Origin: Spirodela intermedia
Taxonomy: Eukaryota; Streptophyta; Magnoliopsida; Alismatales; Araceae
Assembly (NCBI GenBank): GCA_902729315.2
Contig: LR746265.1
Coordinates: forward strand, 6,764,892-6,828,891
DNA length: 64,000 bases
Direction: 5' to 3'
Shown piece by piece: positions 14,701 through 57,600 of this stretch; position 1 is the first letter of the stretch; every line of letters begins with the position of its first letter. The position numbers were made by a program, and so were the translations under genes. Below the pieces are notes generated by a model, which was given only the letters and a program-made list of their open reading frames with translations, made no database searches and had not been told where the DNA came from.

Positions 14701-17700
14701 TGGATGCGCTACCTATATCAGGAAACGAATATCCATACAACATAGTGCTGCCTAACAGGAAAAATTGTGCTTTGACCCATATACAGTTAGAGCACTCATA
14801 TCATCTCATGACTCGCATTCTTTGAAACCACAGGGTATCGTGCTAAATGCTTTCGTACCTAGTCTTGTCTTAAATTAAAATTAAAAATACAGCAAAAATA
14901 TTCAAACCAAATCATATAAGCATAATGATGACTAGACAGCTAAGCACAAAACTTACAGATTCAGAAAAAAGATTAGCTACATACCTCCCCAGGATGCCTA
15001 GTATTTAATGCCTGAGCATCAAGCTTATAGTTATGCTGGGGAATCAACAGTGACTGATCTGATTGCTGGGTGTGAACATTCTGTAATTTCACCCAAATAA
15101 GGAAAATCAAATGATTCATCAACAAACAATTTCGGTTGTGCAAAACCAAGTCTTGAAACTAGTGAACAAAGAATTTTCCTTGAAATGACGTTCCATTCAA
15201 TCATACTAGTTGCTGACATCTTATTCTCAGCTACTTACTTTTTTTAACAAACAATAATAGGCGATGAAGCTCACATTGTACATACACGAATTTAAGTTCA
15301 TCAATAATGAAATTCCAAGTATTAGTAGCAATGAGAATGCGGTAAGTTAAAAAAATTAAAATCAACCTGTACGCTACACATTGTAAACCAGACCAAACAT
15401 TTTAGCTGGTGTATTGATCAAGTAGTGGCCAATTTGAACCAATATTAGAATTCATTGGCATGATTCTGACATCGACAAGGAATATAGGTAAGCATATTTG
15501 TTGAGTATTCTTCTGAACTTTCCAACTTGGGTAGTTCATTTTGTGATTTTTACCTAGACCTCATTGAAATAGGGAAAAATTCCTTATCAAAAAATGGGTT
15601 TACCTGATCATGTTCACACATAGGAAAACAAGCAAAAAAATTGGCTGAAAAATTATCTGAAACCCCTAAAACCGTGCTTTTAGTTTGTACAAGTTATCAT
15701 GATCCCAAAATCCATCAAACACAATATAATCTCCATCAAAATGGCCAATAATGCAGGGTACCTCATTTTTTCTACTCCAACGTTGAGTGCCGCTTCGACC
15801 AGCAAAAGCATACAATGCAAAATGGCGTTGATCGAGGACATCAGAGCTTCCGTTTGCCTGTAAGCATTGGAGTACTTTAGTAATTAATTGAATGAAAGAT
15901 CAGGAAAGAAAAGGGAAATACTAGAAAAAATGTAATACAAATTTCTAGCATAATTTTGTGGGGCTTTGTAGATGATTAATTTGTGTGACCAGTCAAAGTG
16001 CAAGCTATCTTCCAATAGGGCCTCACGTTAGAGACAGAAACTAACTTGAATAACGGAAAGTTTCTTTTAGGTGTCGTCAAGGGTAATATTTTTCCACATC
16101 TTAACATTGTTTGCTAGCCCAGCGAGACATTCAGGAAGAAAAACCATGGCATACATAATTACTACCCAAAATATAATGGCTAAAGCAATGGGGGTCACAG
16201 AGCTCAAGGAAATAACATAGTACAAGTTGGGTTGAAGATAAAACTGTTTTCCGAAACCACTTGTTGGCAAACAGATATTTACATCTAATGTGGCCTGAAT
16301 ATACTTTTCAATCATATCATTAGTCGCCTTAAGCATCATCATGGAGGCTATTAGGTCATTATCAAAGTACTGGAGAGAAATTACTTTTTGTAAAGAAAAA
16401 GTTTTTCATTTAGAAACCAAAAAATTGGGTCAAATATCAGGGTATCAATCAACTAAAGAAAATGAACATATGATAGTATATTAAGATGAGCTCATCAATT
16501 ATCAATCTAGAGGCATATTTAACGATCCAATTGATCAAGTAAACTAGGAAGATTTCATAACTACTGGCAACCATCCCCTTGCCCATTTTGTCTAAATGTT
16601 AGTTGGCAGGTTGGGATAAATACCCCAATTCCAGCTAGTATGTACTCTTTTGAAGCTTACAGGTGAATCAGATTTCAAGCCTCAGAAAAACATAGCGTTG
16701 GACTAATATTGTGTATCAAATTAGAAGACTGCTTTAGGCGGACAACATTTCAGAGCAAAAGAAATCTATGATTACTTTCTACTTCCAGCATTGATGAAGC
16801 AACCTTAATTTTCATATCTTAAAAGAAAATAGATGAAGGTGAAAAGTATAGTATATGAGCATCACTCTAAAGAGTCATACGATAGTATAATCAACACAAG
16901 TTCAACCAGACATGTTTGAAAATCTCAAATTTTCTACAGAAGGTCAAAATGGACATGCAAAAAAGGTTAATGCATTATAGTTGATGTTGTACCTATGGTT
17001 AATTTTCATTTTTCTTCAACGGAACAGCACCTCATTGACCGATTTGGACTTTATACAATCATTATGAACACAACACAACCAAAGAGACCAAAAATGCCTA
17101 TTCAACTTTATCTTGCGCAATGCTAGCTTCTTGGGGTGGGAGACGTTAATTATATTCCAGGATTCAGGCAAATATTATGCTGGATTTATATCAAATCTTT
17201 CCTCCTCACCTACAACCAAGTTTGGTTCATCTTTTTTTTCTCATTCAAAACTCTTACAAAATTATGATCCCGTAACACCAGGCTACATTGAACCATCAAA
17301 AAATGTTCTTCAAAGGCAATCCTTCGCTGTTGAAGCTTTTAAAAATGGAATCACATGTAGAAATCAGCCTTTGACAAGTCGGCCTTGTTGGGAGTAAGAT
17401 AAGCCAAACTCACTCGTCTACGAGGAAAAGACTGATTTGAGTCAGAAAATGGAAGGATAGTATATTACAAAAAGTACATTTAACATTATTTTTCTTCTGT
17501 GAAGGTTCATAAATACTTTTGATAAAAAGTAACGCTTATAACAAACCCATGGTTGGGGATGGTGGCAGGATGTGTCTACTGAAGATATAGGCAAATGTTT
17601 CTTTCATTTTTGTTTCCCGTTGTCTGGAAATAGGTGCCGGAGTTGTTTTTCCTTCTTTTCCACCAACAGTAGCTAAACGTCTAATCCCACATGGGACAAA

Positions 17701-17934
17701 AAAAAGGTCAGTTAATAGCTGATCTTTTCCTTTTCTTTTCTCTTCTCTTCTTTTAACTGTCATTTTCAAGGGAAGCTAGGTTTACCTCCTGAAATCAGAT
17801 CACATGTGAGATTCTGATATACAATAGCCAGTTCTGGAGAAGAATCAACCTCCCTTTTCTTTATCCTTATTGCGGCAACAAGCTCTTGGTTAACATTTTG
17901 TTCTTCATTTTTTTTCTCAATTTCAAGAGAGATC

Positions 17935-17969
<35 letters not shown>

Positions 17970-20570
17970 TATCGGATAGGATTGCTAATCAAGATTGCAA
18001 ACAAGTCAAAAGATGGGTGCATAACAGAGAACCTGTATCTCAATATAGTCCTCACGTATGAAACATTAAGTAAACAATGGAGGGAAAGGACAAAATTTGT
18101 AAGATGGTAATTGAGTATGACAGCTAGAAACTATAAATATGAAGATCCCACAGAAAAATAAGATAATAGAAATAACCACTTAAACTGATAGCAACGACAC
18201 ATGGTTACACTTCTTGCTTTAGGAAAATCCAGAGGACAAATTCCCGGTGAATTCAACAGACAACATAATTATATGGAGTTGCTGATGTAACTATCAACCA
18301 GCAGATCCAATTGGCTCAGAATACTTTCACCCATGATATGACAAAGAAAAAATGAAATACAACTATTCACCTCTTTTTCATTCGCACTTCGTCGGTGATG
18401 CTCAGCATCTTTGTCTGCTCTGCCCATGAGTGTTTCCTCGAATGCATCAGCAGACATCTGAAACACTTTACCAAATTAATACCCCTTATTATGCAGAAAA
18501 ATTCAAACAAAAAGAGAATGGTGTTATACGATCCCCTAAGCAATGGCTTGAATTTACAATCACTGAAAATACTAAACATTATGTTCTAAATTAAAAGATA
18601 ATTAAACTTCCTTTATATATACGCCCGAAATGGTAAGATTAGCTATCTTACCATTTCCTTTATATATAAATTTATGTATGTTCTACGTCAACAGATAAAC
18701 ATCTAAGGTTGGACAATGACCGCCAAATGAAATAACTTAAAACAATAATTTTATACAAGAAAGTTACATACATAATGTTGCATCACTTCCATTCTTCCCC
18801 CAACGATAACCAAGCCTGCATCTCCATGCTTTAGTGTATAGTTGCTAATTGAAATCGCTATCTCTCTATGGTGAGTACCATGAGGAAAATCTTCCTGGAA
18901 AGGACAAAGAAAGGTACAGTCAAGACAATTATTAAAATTCAAAACGCAAGAAAAGCTAAATTGAAGCAGCATCACAGCCTATTTTCAGCAAAGAGATCCC
19001 TTCTACCACATATTAGAGAGCGCGGTATAGTTGACAATTAATAAATGAAATAAAAATCTGAGAATACCTGCAAATCATGTTCCCACAGCTTTTTAAGATT
19101 GTGATCGAAACACATAACTGACCAGCCTGATGTAACAACAACCAGGACCTGTTTTTTTACTTCACCATCTTTATAAGAACGATCAACTACACCCACACTC
19201 ATAGCAACAGGACGCCTCCCAAATGAAACGCGAACTTTATCAGGCAGCAGAGACACCTCTCCCAACACACGTGCTTCACTGAAGCCTTCATCAATACGTC
19301 GGGTGTGAGGTTCCAAAACCTATGAAATTTATCCAATAAGAGGAGAGCTTGAAAAGACATCAACTTGACAATAGCACGAATAAATTTAATCAAAGATCAG
19401 AAAAAATCTACTGTTGAACAAGGCGGAAGTGTAACTTCTCAAATAACACTCCACTATGGCCGTATCAGATTTCCGTTTTCTTACAAACTTTGATGTGCCG
19501 GTAGCATTAGGGAAAAAAAACAAGGAACTTATAGAAGGATATCCATGGAAATCCAATGGGTAACTTGCCAGCAAACGTAACTTGAGAAGCAATAAACTCA
19601 CGTCAAAAGAATCATGGTAATAAAATACAGCGATATCTACTGTAATTGATTTTGACACAAGACGCAGTTCCTCTAAGCAAACTAGACCAGACGATTATCT
19701 TTACATCCAAAATAATACCTGAATTTTAGCATCATGAGTTGCAACCAGAACTTCACTCTTCCCATCGCCGTTTAAATCAGCTATAATAGGTGGAGGAAGA
19801 CGATCCGCTTCATATTTGATTGGGTACTCATCAGAGAGGTGGAACCAAGCCTCTTTAAAGGAAAAATCACCTTCATGCTGGGAGGGGAAAAGTGAAAGAA
19901 AATTGATGAGTACACGGATTCATTGGACTAATCGGCTAAGAAATACTGAAGTTACAAAAAGAAAAAAGGCAAATATGCAGCAGAAAGCGTCTCACACCGT
20001 TAAACACGCAGTCTACTCGTGAAGGAAATTTTCGAGTCTGATGTGCGAGAAAACAGACATCAAGATCAGAACGGTCAGAAAATGGCACATGGAACATGCA
20101 TGGATGACGATAGTATGGAATCGAGTTCTCCTTTGAAAGATGCCTTAAACAGAGAAGAGATGTCATGCTATGATTAAACAGCACGCGACAGTCCAGAATT
20201 ATGCCAAAAAAAAACTGTTTTCGAAAAACGTGGTGAACACTGTGACGGATATCACCAAGCACACGGAATGAGAAATTCCCCCCGAAAAAAGTACTTCCCA
20301 GAAATTCACCGATCGAAAGCCTTCACAAGTTCAGGGCTAACAGAGAAAAAAATCACGAAGGGAATTCTGAAGGCACCAAATATCTCGGCAAAACACGGAC
20401 TTCACTTCAGATTTACCTACCTTCCGACAACTCCCCCACTACTAGACAAGCGGATTCCGGTGCAGCGGAACCGCAAGAAAGAATCCACGACAGAACAATG
20501 GGCATACCTGGAGAGAGAAGAAGATGGCGAACGCGCACAGAAGGAGAATCCCCAGGTCTCGCTTCCTCAT
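5795..20570 (-). CDS. NERD1: NERD1-like FG-GAP repeat membrane protein
   Basis: Orthologue of Arabidopsis At3g51050 (NERD1), a plant membrane protein of the secretory pathway linked genetically to exocyst function and root growth. Exons: 20570-20508, 19877-19719, 19319-19068, 18894-18772, 18457-18371, 15857-15762, 15080-14985, 13645-13592, 13515-13312, 10394-10269, 7186-7121, 6767-6456 and 6277-5795, giving 706 residues (Arabidopsis about 698). An N-terminal signal or anchor (MRKRDLGILLLCAFAIFFSL) starts the protein. Three calcium-loop FG-GAP cores are visible: DLNGDG (about 55-60), DINGDG (431-436) and DFSGDG (639-644). One C-terminal membrane segment spans about 667-686, followed by a short tail. 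All 12 introns are phase 0. The last intron needs a GC donor and is internally duplicated. Exons 12-13 are much more GC-rich than the rest. No stop or frameshift was seen. Confidence 0.93.
6278..6455 (-). repeat. Duplicated last intron of NERD1, with GC donor and decoy micro-exon
   Basis: The 178-base intron contains two imperfect tandem units on the coding strand. Each runs from an exon-like end (GAACAACCnnGGAGAG) followed by GCACGAAATT, through a shared block TTGACTTCAGTTTGACTTTT, to a pyrimidine-rich CAG acceptor. The first unit begins inside exon 12, the second lies wholly in the intron. Joining GAG at 6456 to ATG at 6277 restores the conserved reading (...NNRGE then MTAYSP...). No GT donor near the exon end gives that join. 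Confidence 0.75.
7567..7690. repeat. Long imperfect hairpin, MITE or small-RNA precursor candidate
   Basis: An outer perfect stem of 10 bp (GCCCTGTGAT at 7568-7577 with ATCACAGGGC at 7681-7690) continues through a partly paired arm (AGTGAAA with TTTCACT) to an inner stem (ATGATGGG with CCCATCAT) and a loop of about 22 bases. The right arm has an unpaired bulge. I do not recognise a known miRNA family in either arm. Confidence 0.55.
9607..9777. repeat. Array of six small hairpins with covarying stems and a conserved loop
   Basis: Six consecutive inverted repeats share a loop close to GTGGATTC but have different stems: GCTT/AAGC (9607-9622), CTCCCTT/GAGGGAG (9626-9647, one G-U pair), CCTT/AAGG (9659-9674), AATCCTT/AAGGATT (9687-9707), TTCT/AGAA (9719-9734) and TGCCTT/AAGGCA (9758-9777). 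Loops 5 and 6 are variants (ATGGATTA and ATGTATTC). The array lies within a NERD1 intron. Confidence 0.7.
10395..13311 (-). other. NERD1 intron 9 (2.9 kb)
   Basis: AT-rich intron. I see no exon with NERD1 similarity, no transposon domain and no strong repeat in it. The short open frames inside have no recognisable content. Confidence 0.6.
15858..18370 (-). other. NERD1 intron 5 (2.5 kb)
   Basis: AT-rich intron without recognisable coding content. It contains an AT dinucleotide tract at about 17937-17967. Confidence 0.6.
18628..18656. repeat. Perfect 12-bp inverted repeat with 5-base spacer
   Basis: AAATGGTAAGAT (18628-18639) and ATCTTACCATTT (18645-18656) are exact reverse complements around TAGCT. 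TTTATATATA-like sequence flanks both sides. The structure lies in NERD1 intron 4. Confidence 0.8.
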
Positions 20571-20986
20571 CCTGCCTTCTGCCCCCAGGCACGGCGCAGC
20601 CTGTTCTCGAATCCTTCCCACAATCAACTCCGCAGAGGAAGGTGGGGGAAGGAGACCAGTCGCGGCGAGAGACGGACCAGGTTACTCTTCTGGGCGAGTG
20701 AGCCGGTGGGGAAGTCGACCGGGTCCGGTTCGAATCCTACCGATTCACTCGGACAACATGTTTTCTCTTCTCTTTCTTAACTTAAAAAAAAAAGAAAAAT
20801 TAATGGCTCTAATGGGCCACATAAAAACTCCAAGCCGGGTCCAATAAAGATTTAATCCACATTATATTCTCATCCAATACTCTATTACTTGTGCAACTTA
20901 TCACAATAATTCTTTAATAATCCTGTTATGGGCAACACTCTTGAAATTATCCAGCCCATACATAGCTTATGTATGCATTGAGAGCG

Positions 20987-21034
<48 letters not shown>

Positions 21035-21132
21035 CTTAATGGTCTTTGAGATTTGCAAGGAGCTTGGAAATAATCCTGTTATGAACCACACTTGTTGAAA
21101 TTCTGAAGCCCATACATAGCTTATGCATTGAG

Positions 21133-21183
<51 letters not shown>

Positions 21184-21760
21184 CCCCACCTTCAAGAACC
21201 GCCTTGAATTAGAAATATGAAGAAACCCAAGTCTCCAAGCTTGCTCCATTCCATCAATGCTCTACAGCATATATAGCCCCCCTTTTCTCCTTCCACCTTA
21301 TAACTCCGAAAAGGGCAAGCCTGAGTGAAAAGGCTCTCTTTCTAATCCATATGGAAAACCGTTGATAGTAAGTAACACACAAGTGATCACAGAATTATTC
21401 TCACAAGAAACACACAAGCATGATCCACCAATATCATATGGGTTGAGCCCAAATATTACATGAAACCATGAAAAATGAGCAAAAATAGCAAGAACAAGGC
21501 ATAGAAATGGTGGGTGAGAGGAGGGAGGTGCACAGGAAGAACTTCACAGAACACAAACTAACCATGGTCAATGTATCCTTCTATATAATACAAAAATGAT
21601 TATATCCTGGACAATGTATCCTTCTATATAATAATACAATAAATACACAGAATGCAATAAACGGCCTCTTCGCTATCTTCTATGTATGTGGCAAATAAAA
21701 CCATATATGCTGCCAAAGGTCTTCACATTTCCAGAGATAAACATGCAGAACCCGCTCCGA
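20571..21760. other. NERD1 upstream region and NRPC2 3' flank
   Basis: This 1.2 kb interval lies between two minus-strand genes. It should hold the NERD1 promoter and the NRPC2 3' UTR. It contains a duplicated block with GA arrays (20918-21180) and a short direct repeat (about 21569-21590 and 21612-21633, ending cttctatataata). No additional gene was seen. Confidence 0.6.
20918..21180. repeat. Imperfect duplication, each copy ending in a (GA)n array
   Basis: Two copies begin TAATCCTGTTATG (20918 and 21071, offset 153), share GCCCATACATAGCTTATG and GCATTGAGAGCGAG, and each ends in a GA microsatellite (about 20990-21032 and 21134-21179). The copies differ by small indels and substitutions, so the duplication is not brand new. 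Confidence 0.85.
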
Positions 21761-50535
<28,775 letters not shown>

Positions 50536-50584
50536 CTTCTGTTCGAAATTCGCCCTCTCCGAAAGACGCGGCGATGGGCTGATC

Positions 50585-50706
50585 CTCGACAGACCTTCTC
50601 CCTGCCTCTCTGAATTCGACGGGCAACCAGGCTTCACTGTCGCATTCTCGTGGCGACGGGGTCTGGCCCTTGAGAGACTTCTCTGCCTCTCTGAATTCGA
50701 CGGGCT
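50585..50706 (-). repeat. Direct repeat in the NRPC2 5' leader
   Basis: GCCTCTCTGAATTCGACGGGC occurs twice, with similar CTTCTC sequence before it (about 50603-50623 and 50684-50704). It lies just upstream of the proposed NRPC2 start codon, probably within the 5' UTR. Confidence 0.8.
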
Positions 50707-51801
50707 AAACCCCACGCTATTCAGCGTTAAACCCTACTATATCTAGCTCTCCGCCACCAGGGTTCCTCAATTCTTCCCTTGCGACCGGTCTGACTATACT
50801 CATAGTTCGTTAATGGGCCGGCTCAGACCGGAGAAAAACCCAAATATGGGTCAGCTAAAGGGCCGGGCCCGACCCGAAAACCCATTTCTCTCTCTCTCTC
50901 TCTCATTAGTGTGTACATGAACTGGCAAGTAATGTTGAACCAACAGTTGGTTCAAAGCTAAAAAGCCCATTTGGCCCAAAAGCCCATTTCGAATCCCAAA
51001 ACTCTCTCTCTTACCTCTATATATGCACAGCATGCTAGAATTATACAAAAAAAGTTAGATATTTAGTTTAATATGCTTACTCTAATAATTGCTTATTTTT
51101 AAATGTTTTTGATAATCCAATTATTAAATAGAAAGGCTCCTCTCTCTCTCTCTCTCGCTCGCTCCTGTCCCTCTTAATTTCCATCATTTTAATTAATAAA
51201 TGTTATCCCTTTCAGCTGTTAGTCACCTCGCTGACGTCATGTACGCATGATTTTTCTCACTAGGTCCCATACGAGGGTTCAACCACGAACAGGACTCTGC
51301 GTGGGGGTGTGGGTCCCTTGTGAGCTGCGAATGGGGTAGATATCGGCGGTTGTGCTCAAATATCGTCACTTTTTTGGGTAGAATACAAAGCCGAAATCTT
51401 TGGAGGGATGCCCTCGGCAGACGTCACGCCGTAGACTTCCCTGGATAGACGCAATCTTCTTGGAAACGATCGGACCGCTGAGGATCCATCACGTCTCATC
51501 TCATGCGAGCGGTGCGGTGGGCCCACGAAGAGGGAGAAAGTTAGAGAGAGATAGATAGAGGGGAGCTGATTGCGTAATCCAGTCCGTCACTTGCGAGTAA
51601 GCAACATGCTTGACGTCATTACAGCCGAGCGATAACAGATTCGCGATTACTGCCGTGACGACAAGGATAACGCCGTCTAACCTTTTTAGACGAAAATACC
51701 CTTAACTGGTATCGTGGCACACTATCTGAGGGACACGTACATAAAGGCGATACGGTAAAGCTCCCATGAAAGGGGAGTGAGATTTTTTTCCGGGAAGTTG
51801 A

Positions 51802-51807
51802 CACGTG
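51802..51807 (+). promoter_or_regulatory. G-box/ABRE core CACGTG upstream of RD19
   Basis: GACACGTGAA lies 157-162 bases before the RD19 start codon and about 40 bases before a TATA-like element. ACGT-core elements of this kind are bound by bZIP and bHLH factors. The placement suits the abscisic-acid and drought induction known for RD19 in Arabidopsis. Function here is inferred. Confidence 0.55.
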
Positions 51808-51846
51808 AAAAATCTCAAGTGGCTCTTACATCGCTGGACCCCGCTC

Positions 51847-51857
51847 TTATTTATACA
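51847..51857 (+). promoter_or_regulatory. TATA-like element of RD19
   Basis: TTATTTATACA lies about 107 bases upstream of the start codon, which would give a 5' UTR of about 75-85 bases. It is the best TATA match on this strand near the gene. Confidence 0.5.
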
Positions 51858-51963
51858 TACGATAAGACTGGTGGACGGTCGAGAGAAGGGGGCAAGAAGA
51901 GAGAAGGATCCGATCGCCGCTCTTTTCTCTCCCCAATCCTCTCTGCCCTTCTGTCGGCCATCT

Positions 51964-53851
<1,888 letters not shown>

Positions 53852-54600
53852 AACTAATCCAACTTCCTCCATCTCTGTATATAAAGCGTGGCGCTTTACC
53901 ACAAATTGTGTATTTAGGCGACCAGAATACCTGATTGGAAACAAAAATAAGAGTCATATGCTTGTACGTACTTTGTTTGCAAACATCATGTAATCACTGT
54001 AAGTGATCCTAGTTTGGTTGTATTTATGCGCCTGCAGTTAAACTCAGCAAGTATCAGTGCTTCTTTAGTTGCACTTTAGATGTTTTCTTTACAACTGTGC
54101 GACTAGCATGTCTGAGTGTGACTTTTTCTTCTTGGACTCCCCCAGAGAGAAATGTTTAAGCTCCCCGGCAGTGCTATCAAGTTGGGCTCGGCAGGAATCA
54201 GGTAATACAAATATTAAACGTGTGCTGGTTTCTGTGTGGATGTTTTAATGTTTGGGAATACTCTGTTGGATCTGATGCACGAGAGAAAATCTCATAATCA
54301 GGTAAGACAAAAATATTGAATTTTGAAATTTATTAAACTTTTTGGTGCTTTTAATGTGGATGTTTTAATGTAGGCAATACTCTGTTGGATCTTGATGCAC
54401 CAGAGAAAATCTTATAAGCTACTTTTTCTAAATATTTTTTTTCTGGCATGATTGGCATGAAATTATATTGCCACCAAGGAGGACACAATAGAGTATTTTA
54501 AGTAATAATCATTTCTTGGTAATCTACTAGTTATACAATAGAGTATTTCAAGTAATAGATTACATCTCTGATAATCTACTAGTTATCATTTCTTGCTACA
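53852..54600. other. RD19 3' flank with local duplications
   Basis: Probable RD19 3' UTR, followed by two imperfect copies of a block of about 100-120 bases (54196-54300 and 54296-54420) sharing TGTTTTAATGT, ACTCTGTTGGATCT and GAGAGAAAATCT-type sequence. Short repeated phrases such as AATCTACTAGTTAT recur at about 54520-54590. Confidence 0.6.
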
Positions 54601-54639
54601 CCAAGTAATAGTATTGTCACCAAGAAGGATACAATAGTC

Positions 54640-57600
54640 AGTTGATCATTGATCTTGTACAATCTGTGTTAATATAGGCTTCAAGACTCATACTTCTATT
54701 TTTCTTGAATAGAATATTTCTTCTAAGTATCTCTTTCATATATTGTAATACATTATCAATAATTTGAAGATGAACTTTTGTTTAATTATGTATGAATTGG
54801 TTGTGAACCCCCACTGAATATGTTATATCTTGTATATTGTAAGAAAGATAAATTAGTTTACTTATTATTACCTGTTGATACATTTGTTTGCCAAAATGAT
54901 TGTTTTCCTTTATAACGCCAAGTTTATGACTTGAGTCAATAGGAGTAATTGATTTATATCCTAATTTCATGGATCATTGAGTAGATCTATGATATATTTT
55001 TGTTGTGATATGAAGATACTCTATTTTGAGTATGTTATTTCAATAGCAAGGAATTATTTCAGCTTTTTAAATGCCTAAATATCAAGCTCTTTAAATAATC
55101 AATTACTCAAGTATTCTTTCCCACTATTATTATTTTTTATTGCCATTATATCATTCACATATACTAAAAGTGTAGTTACCCCTCATAAAGTTAATTATTT
55201 GAAAAATAATGTGTGATCTCTATTATTTAGTTTATATCTTATATTTCACACAACTATTGTAAATTTAACAAATTAGGTTCTAGGTGATTTTTTGGCTCCA
55301 TATAATGTCTTCTTTAATCGTATACAATATATACAATTAAGGTTTTCTCATATCATTATAGAACATATATATGTATATATATATATATCTCTTCATCTAG
55401 TTCTATGTGAATGAATACATTTTTAATATCAAATTATTATAAGTCATAACCATACTTTCCTTGTGGTGATAATAAAATTTAAATTGTATTCATCTCTACA
55501 AGTGGAGTAAATGTCTATAAATAATTCACTCCATAAGCCAAACATATCCTTCAACTACCAACTTGACCTTGTATCTTTTTATTGAGTAATTGGCTTTATA
55601 ATTTAAAGTATACATCTAATTGCAGTCAACTATTCTTTTTCCTTGTGGTACTTTAATTGGTTATTTACTTTAATTTTCTAATGCCCTCATCTCTTCATTC
55701 ATGACTTATTTCCATTCCTCTTGAGATGATACATTAGATATGATGGATCAGATAATGGTAACATTAAGGGACATGAGAAAAAATCTATATGAGGATAAAG
55801 GTTATTTATATGCCAAGAATTGTGAGAGGAGATAAAAAAGTCTTCAAGTGCACTCCTTAGTTCCCTTCCTATGGGAATTATGTAATTTCTTAACATTAGT
55901 ACAAGTATGTATTTCTCTTTCATATATCTGAGAAGATATATTTTTGTGATTGTTGTTAGTAGAAAAAATATTTTATTATTTATTTGAGCATTATCTACTT
56001 TTTGGAATACACTTTTTCAAATATCTATTCTTCTAAGATAACTCCTCAAGATGTAGAAGGCACTATAGATGAAATTAAGAGTATGATGAATCTAAATTCA
56101 TGTTCATCATCATTATCATTAGCCTAATGTTCTATTTTAAAATGATATATATCAAAGTAAGATTTTTTTTCATTAAAAATATTATCAATTGAGATAAATT
56201 TCATTTAATGGGGGATGATAGTATTTATAATCTTTCTTAGTTCTGAAGTAATAGATGAAAATATGTTGTAATCCCCTTTGATCAAACTTTCCTTTATTTC
56301 AATCTTAGTTTTGGATATAAAGTGTGCACCTAAATAGTCTAGGAATTAAATTCTAATAATAGGAATTCAAATGAACATTAAAATTCTAATAGTCTAGTCA
56401 ATAACTGATTTGTGAGGTGCATAAGTGTAATGAAAACTTTACCTAAACTTTTTAAAGTATATGATTTTTAAATGTGAGTGCTCTACTCATTTTTAAGAGG
56501 TACCTATATGAAGTTCTAACATAAGAGGATTCATGAACTATCAACTCATTCTAAAAATTTGAGTTTACCATTTGATTAAAATAGGCATTTGTATTATCTA
56601 ACCTAAATTTTTAATAGTGGTCACATTCGTTCTTAATCAATTAGCATAATTGTTAGATCATTTTAGCCTCTAATTTATAATTGAATAAAAATGCATAACA
56701 CATTTGTGTTTCATAAGTTCACAAACATGTAAAGTTTTCAATATTCAATTTATGAAATAGGAAAAGAAATACAATTTTGATGATTCTTAAGGAGGGATAG
56801 TTGAGGCAATGGTGATATGACCAGAATTTCTCAAAATTAGGTGATGAAGAAGGTAATAGTCTTAATGAAGAGGCTAACTCCATACTATAGGTTTGACTTA
56901 CTATTCTTAATTAGTAGAGTTCTTAGCACTCAACAATTTCAATCTTCTTGTTTTTTATCTTCTCAAACAAAGTACAAAGGTTACTATGAAAGACAACATT
57001 ACAATTTAGGTTACCTATTATTTTTTTAATAATATAAGATTTATAGAGAGTCTAGAATCTGTAAAATATTTTAAAGTCTTGTTAGACATTCAATTTCTAT
57101 ATTTTCAATGCTAGCTATGGCAATTACTAAGCCTTTTGGTTGTGGCTACTTTCTCAATCCTTAGACATGGGTTATATGTTAAAAAAAATTGAGATGTGTA
57201 CACTAAATTTAGGATCTAGACGATTGAAAAAGAGTTACATGAGACTTGTAATACTAAGGAAGAAAACTCAATAAAATGATTCAAGTAGCTTGAGGCGACA
57301 GCCGATTTCAATTTTTAATCTAGGTTTTAACTTTCTCCTTCTTAGTTGCTCTATTTGGGTTTAGTGTTATGACTATCTTAGGTGGCTGCATCATTGTAAG
57401 TTGTATTTGGCCACTTATTTGAGGTTTCTTATATAGTTTATAATAATGTTCACATGGTGGCATATTTTATTTCCATAAGTACAACATAGGTTATTTCTAT
57501 AGCCAACCTTCTTCATGCCCTAACTAGATTGTGGTGGTGGTGGCCATTTACTATCATTATGCTTAGTCACGAACATTGAGTTGTTATTGTTTTGTGGTTT

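Larger units (their letters stand above)
50536..51963. promoter_or_regulatory. Divergent upstream region shared by NRPC2 (minus) and RD19 (plus)
   Basis: The 1.4 kb interval between the two start codons. The NRPC2 side has a telo box AAACCCTA (50729-50736), TGGGCC (about 50814) and a cluster of GCCCA/TGGCCC motifs at about 50963-50987, typical of plant housekeeping and translation-related promoters. The RD19 side has a G-box CACGTG (51802-51807) and a TATA-like TTATTTATACA (51847-51857). Short CT arrays occur at about 50887-50904 and 51136-51158. No gene was seen in between. Confidence 0.65.

Noticed and set aside
14517-14825. A 102-residue plus-strand open frame in a NERD1 intron
   Set aside because: No recognisable motif, AT-driven composition, and antisense within an intron.
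20700-20760. Possible tRNA B-box (GGTTCGAATCC) near 20727
   Set aside because: The flanking bases cannot form a T stem and no A-box or cloverleaf is found upstream, so this is promoter sequence of NERD1.
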